From Mixia osmundae IAM 14324 (lineage: Eukaryota > Basidiomycota > Mixiomycetes > Mixiales > Mixiaceae): DNA of 64,000 nucleotides. The stretch lies in the NCBI RefSeq assembly GCF_000708205.1, contig NW_014575553.1, forward strand, positions 273,892-337,891, given 5' to 3'. The notes beneath the pieces are model-generated. The model did not search any database. It worked only from the letters and a program-made list of their open reading frames with translations, and was not told the origin of the DNA. Shown here in pieces: positions 22,524-31,191 of the stretch (positions are counted from its first letter, which is position 1; every line of letters begins with the position of its first letter). Both the position numbers and the translations under genes were made by a program.

Positions 22524-23777
22524 TTATAGCTCTGCCTCAAGGAATGTCTGGACGGCCTTGAACCAGACTGCAGCTGAATAGTGGAGATTGGCTGCGTGAC
22601 CGGTGTTGGCGATGACATACGGCAAGAATGCTCTCGCTGAGGGATAGTACTGCTTTTCGGCCGCGATCAGGTTCTCTTTCCCGGCAATGTAACACGATCC
22701 AGCACAGAAGATGGCGTCAGAATCACCGGTAAAGATAGCGACGGGCGAAGTGACATTAGCAGTAGAGGCCATGACGGCCGCACCCATGGTCAAGGCTTCG
22801 CCGAGCGTGAAAGTCTGAGCAGTCGCCAGTGCTTGCTTCAGGACTGACTGAGCATAGTAGTAAGTCTTGAAGAAAATCAGTTGTGCGCCATAACCGGCCG
22901 GGTTGAACAGGAAGTTGCCATTGCTGAGACCGCTGAATGCAGAGGGACCGTACGTATTGGCCAGTACGGGCTGCGTGCCGTCGTAGAATCCTACGACACC
23001 TGTTGAATTGTGGCTGAAACCTGTGAAGACATAGGCATCTGCCGCACTGGGGTCGGATGCTGCCAAGCCATTGCCAATTTCGCTCCCGAAGGAATGACCG
23101 ACGTAGGCGACCTTGCCAAATTTGCGCATGTTCGAGAATGGCAGCGTGCCCTTGCGCAGGTTATTGGCGAAATACTACTCGATATGATCAGCCTCACGTA
23201 CAGCGTAGCGAGCAGGAACATGCCTTGGCAATTGCTATTTCCGTTGCGGTCTGAATGACTTCTCTCGCATCTGGCTTTTCTGAGCGACCGATACCCAGAC
23301 GGTCGAAAGTAAATGTGCTATAGCCCGCCGCATGGGCCGCTCGGACGTACGAATAGTTGGCAGGATCGATAGCAAAATCCCAGTAAGAGGAATCAAACCC
23401 GATGCCATGCACCAGGAGCTGCACAGTAGAGGACCGATTGGACTTTGGCGTACAAAGCTTGCCGTAGATGGAATAAGTTCCGTTGATCTCCCTTGAGCTA
23501 TTGACTTGAGTGGCAGTGATGTTGTTCATTCCGTTCAAAGCAGTCGCTTTTTGAACAAATGCGATGAGAGCATCCTGGTCTGAAGGCAGTGGCACCTGCT
23601 CTGGGCTCAGAAGAAGCTTCAGCTTGATGTATGTGCAAGTACCTGGATGTTTTTGCCCTGAGCACTGACAGGAACATGGATCGTGTTGGTCTGGCAGTCC
23701 ACAGAAGTAGCGTATTCGACCGGTGTCGCTGCAGCTAAGGCCGCGCCGAGTGCGACCACTGCAAGCGCGAGAACCAT
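22524..23777 (-). CDS. Secreted alpha/beta hydrolase
   Basis: ATG 23777 opens a signal peptide (MVLALAVVALGAALAAATP). An intron near 23595-23640 leads to a second exon with LLVHGIGFDSSYWDFAI and FDRLGIGRSEKP, the early strands of the fold. After another intron near 23175-23230 the third exon has VAYVGHSFGSEIGN (nucleophile elbow), VAIFTGDSDAIFC (acid) and VIANTGHAANLHY (His). Total close to 370 residues. Several N-glycosylation sites (NITA, NSSR, NGTY) fit an extracellular enzyme. It belongs to a group of fungal secreted hydrolases with unknown substrate; an esterase or lactonase activity is possible. Confidence 0.8.
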
Positions 23778-23987
23778 TGTAGGAAAACAGTGATCTGTGC
23801 TGGCCTGTTGCCTATATATCTCAACATGGCGCTGGCGGCGCTAGTGTGTTGAGCCGGAGAATCAAGCGAGCGACATTTTGCGTCATCGGCGCAATGCCAC
23901 AGAGTTTTTGAATGATGATATAATTGCGCTTTCTGGCCATCCCACTTCATCGTCTTTGGCCGAGCTGGTTAAGGCGTCAGATTCGAA

Positions 23988-24004
23988 TGCATTGCTTCGA
24001 AATT
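23988..24004 (+). other. Canonical tRNA intron (17 nt) after position 37
   Basis: The 17 bases lie one base 3' of the anticodon CGA, the standard place of nuclear tRNA introns. They contain TTCGAA, which can pair with the anticodon loop and form the bulge-helix-bulge seen by the tRNA splicing endonuclease. Removal leaves a 7-base anticodon loop closed by a perfect 5-bp stem. Fungal tRNA-Ser(CGA) genes commonly carry an intron here. Confidence 0.85.
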
Positions 24005-24033
24005 ATCTGATTCGTTCGCGAGCGCAAGTTCGA

Positions 24034-24083
24034 GTGAGTTGCGCTCATAATTATGCTTAGGGTCTTGCTGACAGCACTCTCAG
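24034..24083 (+). other. Spliceosomal-type intron inside the tRNA T-loop (between positions 58 and 59)
   Basis: The 50-nt insert starts GTGAGT, has TGCTGAC ending 12 nt before its end, and finishes CTCAG. These are the donor, branch and acceptor signals of this window's mRNA introns (compare GTGAGT/CTGAC/CCAG at 8715-8764), and the length is typical too. It is not at the place of tRNA introns and cannot form the usual bulge-helix-bulge. It also breaks the B box: GTTCGAATC in the joined form becomes GTTCGAGTG in the DNA. Splicing by the spliceosome is inferred, not shown. Confidence 0.8.
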
Positions 24084-24118
24084 ATCTTGCAGGACGAGGC
24101 ATGCCAAAGGGGCAAAAC

Positions 24119-24123
24119 TTTTT
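24119..24123 (+). terminator. RNA polymerase III T5 terminator of tRNA-Ser
   Basis: Five T residues on the + strand start 21 bases after the mature 3' end of the tRNA. Runs of four or more T end Pol III transcription in fungi. Its distance is normal for a tRNA gene and supports Pol III transcription through both introns. Confidence 0.6.
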
Positions 24124-24338
24124 GCAGCACGCGATTTCGCTATCGTGCTACTTTTTTGGCCAAGATGGCCAACGTAGCCTCGATGGGGTGTGTCACATCA
24201 TACTTCTTGCGGAAGCATGACTGTGCGTTGCTTGAACTCGATTGGTATTGCATGCCCATACAACGACTAAATGCGAATCTACTCAACATCCCTCTTTAGT
24301 ACACCAAAGATCGCTCATACAAAGCCGATGCTAGGCGC
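24124..24338. other. Intergenic, nothing recognised
   Basis: No reading frame with coding character, RNA fold or repeat was found between the tRNA terminator and the tail of the GRAM-domain gene. The stretch is somewhat AT-richer than its neighbours. Confidence 0.5.
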
Positions 24339-26241
24339 TCAGGCAGAGTCTGTCCGCCTGACAGGGCGCATGGTACTATGCGATGATGCGATGAGCGTAT
24401 TGAAGCATTCATCGCGCTTTGAGACCTTTGCAAATCGAATTGCTTCGCCTTGCCGAGTAGTGATACAGAGCCCATGAGCGTCCCATAATCCTACCGTAAA
24501 TCCAGCTTCTTTCTTGATGCTTGCGATATCGTCAAGACATAATTCGACGACGTTGCGATTCTTTTTGAGATCTGCATCTGGTGTCGACTGAGATCTCTCA
24601 TGTACGTGCAATATACCCGTTGAGATACCATGCAGACCCTTGATAGGACTGAACTCAAGTCGTTCGCTTGTGAGACGGAGCTGACCAGGCGTTGATTTGT
24701 GCAGAGCAAAGAAGCATCGCGCTTCCGGTTGTAGCGATGTAGCGGAGATTGTTCTGATTGAAGCCGGCCTCGCGGTCAGGGCGCTGGCGCTAGAGGCTGC
24801 TGTAGATGCTCTTGAGAGGGTCGGCAGATCGTTGCCAGAGGAGCCCCGATGCAGCTTCTGTCGCAGAGCCGACATGCGTCGCGGCTGCGCTGGCCGTTGC
24901 ATTTCTTGCTTCTGCTTCTTAGCGCGCAGCTTCTTCAAATCATGTCGGTTGAACACTGGACGACCTGCGCGCTCGGCAAGCATATCCAGCGCGCATTCTG
25001 CATCCGTCGGCGCGTCCCAGAGCAGCCAGAATAGGGGGTTCAGTGCCCGTCTATACTTCGGATAGGCGTCTTGTAGATACGACAAGACGAAGAAATGAAA
25101 GCCGAGCCAGCCAAAGAGAGCTTTCACTTGCATGCCAGCCGGCAGGAAAGCTAGCATGAGTGAGCAACAGCACAAGATGGAGAGCGTGCGATATGTCGCG
25201 GTTGGCCGCCGCCAAAGCGCGACATTTTTGGTCTTCTCCGCAAGGTCGGCCCAATCGCTCAAATAGACTTGCGCATGCGGTCCGAACGAATGAGAAGCAT
25301 CTGCGATCATCCGATAGAAGCCGACAGATGAGTTATGCGCGGATGAACTTGTCGCGGCTTCGAACGTCTTCTCGGTCGACGGCGAGAGAGGCTCAGTAGG
25401 CGCGTTCGCACCAACCTGGATAGGAACTTTGCTGATCTGCATGATGGCAGTGGCCAGTCCTCCTGCAGCTCGGCCGTGGACCTCGCCGCCAATTTGTGCG
25501 GCTCTCTCTCCCCGTGCACGTCTAGCTGCGATCTCCTTTCGCAGCGCTTCTGCACTGGGCGGGAACATTCTGATTGCAAGTAGCTGGTACACAAGAAACG
25601 CCAAGGTCGCCGCCGGTATGAGGTTGTGATACCATAGGTACGTGTAGATTGCTGCTATCGTGCCTGTCACAGTCGGCGACTGCCATCTGTAGATCCTTGC
25701 CACCTTCTTCTCGATCACGAAGCGGGCTAAGCTCGGCGGTACGACCACATAGAGACGCTCGCTCAGTTGTCGCGTCCTTGTAAGACTGAACTTTTCTCGA
25801 TGAGGTGGGCTGAGAAAGCTGGCGGGCAGATAGGTGTCTGCGAGTGCGAATGCATATGTGCGTGCGTAGCCGATGTAGTCTGTCGATCCTGTTGGTGTGG
25901 TATGCTCTTTGAGGTCAGGAAAGGGTGTAGGTACAGCAGCTGCGTCGTGCCCGAGCTTGACTTCTGTCACCGTACGCCCGACTCGATCAAGGAACTCAGA
26001 TATCTCTCTGCAGTTCGATCAGATGCGAAAGCGAGCAGCCAAAGATGACGAACATGTCCTGAAGCTCCTCGAGGATCTGTGCTGCCTCTTCATCGCTCTC
26101 CTCGCTGCGGGTTCGGGCGAGATTGTGCAGCGGATCTCGTTTCTCGCCATGTGGTGTCAGCTGCACCCAATCGCCCTCATCGAGCTCCTCATCTTCACCG
26201 TCGCACCGAGCTCGCATCGATGCCTCCTCGACCGGCTCCAT
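24339..26241 (-). CDS. GRAM-domain membrane protein (GRAMD4-like)
   Basis: Two exons: the first from ATG 26241 (MEPVEEASMRARCDGEDEEL), acidic, the second running to 24339. They join through a GT-AG intron (about 26003-26051) that turns ELQDI into EISEFLDRVGRTV. The middle has two paired hydrophobic segments (TIAAIYTYLWYHNLIPAATL and LFGWLGFHFFVLSYL) followed by YPKYRRALNPLFWLLWDAPT, a block typical of GRAMD4 and related fungal proteins. The last 110 residues form a GRAM/PH-like domain (GQLRLTSERLEFSPIKGL). Such proteins bind membrane lipids at the ER or mitochondria. About 590 residues. Family call rests on domain order. Confidence 0.75.
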
Positions 26242-26483
26242 CTGGCATCACAGCTACAATCTCAGGGTCGTCTACACCATCGTCGGCGCTCCGGCTTCCG
26301 CGACTAATTCGAGACCGGCCGGGGAAGGATCGACAATCTGATAACAGCGTCGTGTGCTATGCGGCCGCAGCCCCACTTTTCCGACTTGATGCGACGCGCG
26401 ACCTCGTCGTCGCCGATGCGATCCTTTCCTGCTTCCCGAAGTCCGGTGTTGCATGTTCGCGCTGCGTGTCCGTCTGTACCCAC

Positions 26484-26960
26484 TCACGTTCCGTGTCTAC
26501 AACAAGCCTTGAATCGTCCAAGCAAGAGTGCATTCGGCAGAATACAAAGATGCAGGACGCTTTCGATCAGCAGCGCTCGTCCTGTCGCAATCAAGTCAAG
26601 AGACGAGCCTTGAGCGACAGACGCGAGTACTGCGTGATCGTCAGCATAAGCAAAAGAGCTCAGCCTGAGCGAGACGGACGAAGTGATAGCTTGGGCGTTC
26701 ATATTCATCATATGCCACAGTCGCCGTAAGCGAGCTACGTCGGATCGTCGTCCAGCGCTGAGTGCAAGTGCCCGTGGCCTATACTGCTTGGCGACAGTGA
26801 GCTCGCACATCCATTCAGGCTCAAGGGTCTGTCTTCGAATCACGGCCCCAATCGGGCTGGTCAATTCGCTCCTGCTGAGCGAGACGAAGGGCGAAGCCGT
26901 CGCGAGTGGTCGCAGAATGACGAGCAGAGTGATCAGAAGTTTCGAGAGCATGTCTAACAT
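26484..26960 (-). CDS. Possible small secreted protein
   Basis: ATG 26960 opens 158 codons beginning MLDMLSKLLITLLVILRPLA, a convincing signal peptide with a cut after ATASP. The remainder is basic, has three Cys late in the chain and shows no known domain. The frame continues open upstream to 27119, which weakens the start choice. No splice-linked conserved exon was found, so it could be chance; the signal peptide is the main support. Confidence 0.35.
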   Translation of the reverse strand: MLDMLSKLLITLLVILRPLATASPFVSLSRSELTSPIGAVIRRQTLEPEWMCELTVAKQYRPRALALSAGRRSDVARLRRLWHMMNMNAQAITSSVSLRLSSFAYADDHAVLASVAQGSSLDLIATGRALLIESVLHLCILPNALLLGRFKACCRHGT

Positions 26961-27907
26961 CTTGCTTACGCAGAAAGGACCCGCGCTGACGACAGCAATG
27001 GGGTAATAGGAGCTTCGAACGTGTCGACTTCGATCGCCGATAAGACGCTGTGACAACTTGACGCACGCTGATAGAGGGGCTGTCATGGCCAAAGACATGC
27101 ATTTCCGGCAAGATCTCATGACGCCATGATGCTTCCGTTCAACAAGGCAACGTCTAGATTTGGCACACAGACAGATGAGTCAGCGATGCGATAAGTATCT
27201 GGACCCAATGCTGCAGATGCATCTGATCTGGCTGCCTCAGACCATATGCAAGTGCTTGCTGATTTCTGATCTGATCCTTGCGGCACGCACGGTCGAATCT
27301 ATAGACCTTTGGGGCTATCAAGGTTGGCTAGTTCTCAATGCATCCTTGCACAAGCCTGTGCTGTGTCCTCGCACGTGTCTGGCATTCTGGCTCAGCCTGG
27401 CTTGCCTCGCAACAACCAGGTGTAATAACAGGGACTGTAAAGGAAGCGAGTGCGAATAAATGTATGAGACATGCGACTTGAGTGCAAGGGCATAGCGAGT
27501 AGCAGGAGAGTACTGCATCGGTTACAACAACAGCGAGCGTTGGCCAAGTCAGGANANTGCACCTGCAGAGCAGGGCCAAGAATTAGCACATNCCATCGAG
27601 ANCGAGCGAAGACTGACCTGGGTCGCACGATTGGGAAGAGCGCTCGCTCGCCAAGTTGGGTCTCATTGCGAGATCGCTNCTTCCCGGCTCACCAGTCCCA
27701 TCCTTTGACAGCCCGTCTGCTATCCTTGAGCCAGACTGTCATCAGAAGGGATCCTCTCCAGCCATCTTTCTCTTTTCTCGGCTTCTTCCAAGAGTGGAGC
27801 AGTTTTCGGAGGATAGGNGGAGACCAACGATGGGTCAGAGCGTTCGAGAGNTTGCTTATATATGTTCGCCAGACAGCAAAGGATCATGTAATTCTTAGCT
27901 AGTGCAC

Positions 27908-27927
27908 ATTACGTTAGGTAACGTAAT
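27908..27927. promoter_or_regulatory. Paired bZIP-like sites in an inverted repeat
   Basis: ATTACGTTA and TAACGTAAT are perfect reverse complements separated by GG. Each arm holds TTACGTTA/TAACGTAA, one base from the TTACGTAA element bound by fungal Yap/AP-1-like bZIP factors. It lies 356 bp upstream of a flavin reductase, a type of gene often under oxidative-stress control. Function is inferred from motif and position only. Confidence 0.45.
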
Positions 27928-28013
27928 CTTACAAATCAATCCGACACACGCGTCTAAAGATATNAAAGATAATGCCCCGGGACTACGAATGTCAAATTAT
28001 TGACTGTCGCGCT

Positions 28014-28033
28014 TCACGAGGAGCGCCTCGTGA
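28014..28033. repeat. 8-bp inverted repeat with 4-base loop
   Basis: TCACGAGG and CCTCGTGA pair perfectly around AGCG, 250 bp upstream of the FMN reductase start. CACGAG/CTCGTG resembles an E-box-like CACGTG variant. It could be a dimer-binding site or a hairpin in a 5' leader; nothing more can be said. Confidence 0.35.
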
Positions 28034-28282
28034 CGAGCCGCCGATCGGGTCTGCTGTGCTGAGATCCGGCGTAGCGCCGCTCTGCTGACGAAGCGATCCC
28101 AAATGACATCGTCTCCCTGGACCTATGAACTCTCACGAACCTGGTACGGCGTCGAGCTGCCAGCAATCTGTTCGACCTACTGAGAAGGGCCTCCGACTAT
28201 CGAGCGATCTCAAGCTATAGCAAGTCTGCCGACAGAACGACACACTGCGAGGCTCCTTCTCTGCGTCGTCGCAACCCCAGAC

Positions 28283-28873
28283 ATGCATCACCGACTCGGG
28301 ATTCTAGCTGGCTCATTTCGTCAGAATGGCAACGCTGCAGGCGTGACGAGATGGGCAGCTGCACGTCTGCGTGAACTAGTCGACAAGGACACAGAGGTGC
28401 TCATCCTCAGCGAACACGCCACTTTGCCCTTACCAGCGCTCAAAGAACAGGCTGTGCCGGCTACGATCAACGACTCGTCAAACTATGAATTTGCTGTGGT
28501 TCAGGAATGGTCACGATTGATCAGCTCGCTGTCCGGGCTCATCATCACGACGCCTCAGTACAATTGGGGCTACCCAGGCGATCTCAAGAATGCAATAGAT
28601 CACCTTTACATGGAATGGAAAGATCTACCGATCGTCATCGCGACCTTCGGCGGACATGGTGGGAGCAAATGCGGGCCCGCACTTGCGCAAGTCATCGAGG
28701 GCATCAAAGCCAAAGTTGTCAGCGTCAGCGAGGTTGAGATAACGCTACCGAAGAACTACATTGGAGGTAACGAGAGAGTGCAAGACGGTCAAGAAGAGTT
28801 CCTTGCCGAATACGGGCCCAAGCTCGACGAGGCGATGACGAAGCTCCTTGACCAGCTGCGCGAGCGCAAGTAA
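28283..28873 (+). CDS. NAD(P)H-dependent FMN reductase family protein
   Basis: Intronless, 196 residues from ATG 28283. GILAGSFRQNGNAAGVTRW is the phosphate-binding loop of the flavodoxin-like fold, and TTPQYNWGYPGDLKNAIDHL is the conserved PEYN-type block that holds the flavin ring in NADPH-dependent FMN reductases. FGGHGGSKCGPAL follows in the usual place. It should be a soluble flavoenzyme reducing FMN, quinones or azo compounds. Length matches the family (180-200). The start is supported by the conserved N-terminal beta strand beginning at residue 3. Confidence 0.9.
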   Translation: MHHRLGILAGSFRQNGNAAGVTRWAAARLRELVDKDTEVLILSEHATLPLPALKEQAVPATINDSSNYEFAVVQEWSRLISSLSGLIITTPQYNWGYPGDLKNAIDHLYMEWKDLPIVIATFGGHGGSKCGPALAQVIEGIKAKVVSVSEVEITLPKNYIGGNERVQDGQEEFLAEYGPKLDEAMTKLLDQLRERK

Positions 28874-29042
28874 GACCAGCCTTTCTCGGATTCGAGTGTC
28901 TTCCACAATGCAATATCAGCTGAAGAGCCGTTGCCGTGAGACTTGCCGAGGAGTCGAGCTCTATGTGATCGTCCTCGGGACGCCATCCGCTCCTGTCCGC
29001 CTGTAATTTTGCAACCCAGTCGTTGCCGGCCATCGTGGCCTC

Positions 29043-31191
29043 ATGGAAGGCACCTATCGACCGTTCAAGGTACCGAGGGTGACGCCTGCTCAGGCCTCGT
29101 ACTTGGAAGAGAGCCCGATCAGATGGCCTCTCTCTTTCCATCCTCCTGCCATGATGCGTTGTCGTCAGACTCCTTCAGTGGACTCACCTCGGCCTGCCCA
29201 TCAATCGCCTCTAGCCTACCACGAGTGCATCACAGCGTACACTTCGGATGGACCCTACGGCTCCGGCTCGTCGACCGCAAAGGATCAGTCCTCAGAACTT
29301 GAGAGATTGACAAGGCAGCTCACTCATATTGAGCAAGACGAGGAAGCCATGGAGGACGTTCAGAGTCCTTTCCTGGCCTCTGCAACGCTCAGCAAGCTCA
29401 ACCGATCTTGCGATCAAGGCCACAAGCAGGAGCACGAGCCCGCTCAAGCATCGTCCTTTCCGCTTGCGCCTGCTTGCGAGATCAGCCCTCGCAAAGCCTA
29501 TCCATCGCCCGATTCTGATCACCACAGATCAATGCAAGGTGATATGCCGGGCGGGGCATTGTCAATGTCAGACAGATCGTTCGACATGTCAAGACTCGAC
29601 ACGCTTGCTTTCGTGTCCGATTTCATCCGTCAGCAGAGAGAGGCGCACCGAGCTTCGGCCGAGATCCTGCTCTGTACACCTGTCCGTGTTGGCTCTCGGT
29701 CTATCGAACAATCACCAGACGCTGGCTCAATGCTCTTGCAGTCTGTCCCAGCCTCGCAATCTCAGCCACTCTCTCAAGACAACGAACTCGCTCGCTTGGT
29801 GAAAACGTATGCTTGCGCAGAACAACCTTCGCCTATACAGAGGGTGCAGCTCAAGAGTGAGCTGCTGCAGAGACGCGAAGGTACCAGGTTGCGACAGATC
29901 ATCCAAGACGAAGGCTCTGACCAGTGCGGCACGCCAAATCAGACCGAAGCCAATGCGATGCCATCTACATCCCCCAGCTACCCAAAGTCAAAGATAGAGA
30001 CTAAAGCCGCGACGCCTCCGTATCTAACACCGGCTGGACATCGCTCATTACTCGCATGCTCACCTGCGCCTGCAAACTCTGCCCGCACATCTTCGCCAGC
30101 GCGTCAGGCTCACCGTCCGGCACAGCAGACACGATTGATCGCAAAAGGCGACTTGCCGGCCAAAAAGTACATGCCCACAAAGGTTCGATCGACGGCCAAG
30201 TCACGTCCGCCAGTCAAGGCACGCCCATCTGACAACAAAGCTTCCCCTGCCAAAAGTCTTGCGTGTGATCAAAGTCGGTCTGTCGCGCTACAATGCTTGC
30301 CTGCCAATCCTGTGCGGTCCTCCCTCCAGGGAGCGCTGCATACTACATCCACCATCTCCGACCCTTGCCACTCATCCACTGCAGCGCTGCCCTTGCAGCG
30401 ACAAGGAAGCACGCCTACATTGCTGAAGCTCTCTACTTCGGCAAAGGTCAACAAAGCGCAGAAGCCATCATCGGGACTGCCGCCGCCAGAACCGGCGAAG
30501 CCATGTACGCCTCTGAAGCCTCGCGTCAACAGATCCATGCCTCACAAGAGGCAACTTCGTAAGATCGAGAGCTCGATCAACAACCATCATCCAGACACAA
30601 AGGTCACTATCAGGTGATGGCAGACTCGTGCCGACTGACTTACATTTTAGCAGAGCTTTATTCGCGTCCTATGGGACGAGTGCGATAACGAAGCCAACAA
30701 GGACTATCTACGCTGGGATGGAGAGGGTCTTCGCCTGCTTGTTCGCTTACAATCTACCGAACTGGGTCAGAAAGTGCAAGTCGCGAGGCTCGGCGAATGA
30801 GACCATGCTGAAGCTACCTTTTCTTCAGCCTGCTACCTCATTTCGGCCACGCGAATGGAGCTAGCTTCCTGCGCCAGCTCAATGTTCGTCTCCCTCGCAG
30901 CGCCGCTTGTGAGATGCTTATTGATGCTTGTGACAGGTCTACACTTTTGTGCGATTACATCGAGACTCCCTGCAGACAGTCTTGGCGAGCAACAATCTAC
31001 TCGATGCCCCGCCGACAGATCCTTGGTCCTGCTTCTTCCAAGATGACTGGATCAGATCCGGCGGGACAGACAATCTACGCAAGATCACAGCCAACAGCAA
31101 ATTCGCTCGCCAAGACCCACCCGCTCACAAGACGAGGCTAGCGCGTATCAATGCTAGCGCCAAGCTCGCCCGAGTCGCTGTCGATCAGTGA
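29043..31191 (+). CDS. HSF-type DNA-binding protein with the domain at its C-terminus
   Basis: Four exons (29043-30602, 30651-30775, 30829-30883, 30937-31191) give 664 residues with agreeing phases. The first 500 residues are Ser/Pro/Gln rich and disordered, with basic Lys/Arg/Pro repeats from residue 310. From residue 521 the protein reads QSFIRVLWDECDNEANKDYL and WDGEGLRLLVRL, then LLPHFGHANGASFLRQLN, then VYTFVRLH, and finally WSCFFQDDWIRSGGTDNLRK. This is the heat-shock-factor winged helix: recognition helix NGASFLRQLN corresponds to NFASFVRQLN. The second intron (30776-30828) is GC-AG with the perfect donor GCAAGT; it is needed for the frame. A nuclear regulator is likely; whether it binds heat-shock elements is open. 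Confidence 0.82.

Larger units (their letters stand above)
23950..24098 (+). tRNA. tRNA-Ser(CGA) with an anticodon-loop intron and a second, mRNA-type intron in the T-loop
   Basis: Seen directly: acceptor strands 23950-23956 and 24091-24097 pair over 7 bp (one G-U) and are followed by discriminator G 24098, as required of eukaryotic tRNA-Ser. The D-arm (TGGCCGAGCTGG, also a full A box) starts at 23957. Anticodon stem 23977-23981 pairs with 24006-24010; loop TTCGAA gives anticodon CGA at 23984-23986. A short variable arm (TCG/CGA around TTCG) follows at 24012-24021. T stem GCAAG 24024-24028 pairs perfectly with CTTGC 24086-24090. The T-loop is interrupted: TTCGA at 24029-24033, then 50 nt, then AT at 24084-24085, giving TTCGAAT when joined. 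A T5 tract at 24119-24123 can end Pol III transcription. Whether it is expressed and spliced is inference. Confidence 0.88.
26961..28282. other. Gene-poor 1.3-kb stretch with ambiguous bases
   Basis: The longest interval without a convincing gene. Open frames here are short, begin without ATG and have no family likeness. Eight bases are N (27555, 27557, 27592, 27602, 27679, 27818, 27851, 27964), all within 410 bp, so consensus quality is poor there and a small gene could be hidden. Two inverted repeats (27908-27927 and 28014-28033) lie at its right end, in the probable promoter of the FMN reductase. Confidence 0.6.

Noticed and set aside
24031-24068. T-arm formed with the CTTGC at 24064-24068 instead of 24086-24090
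   Set aside because: It would place 35 bases in the loop, leave no partner for the acceptor stem and ignore the GTGAGT/CTCAG signals; the outer CTTGC gives an intact acceptor stem directly after it.
26830-26850. Isolated TTCGAATC resembling a T-loop
   Set aside because: Flanking bases do not form a 5-bp stem and no D-arm or anticodon arm lies upstream.
27160-27459. 99-codon frame with hydrophobic segments
   Set aside because: No ATG start, no conserved motif, and the opposite strand is equally open.
27471-27902. 143-codon open frame across the ambiguous region
   Set aside because: It contains six undetermined residues, starts without ATG, has no family likeness and lies in poor-quality sequence.
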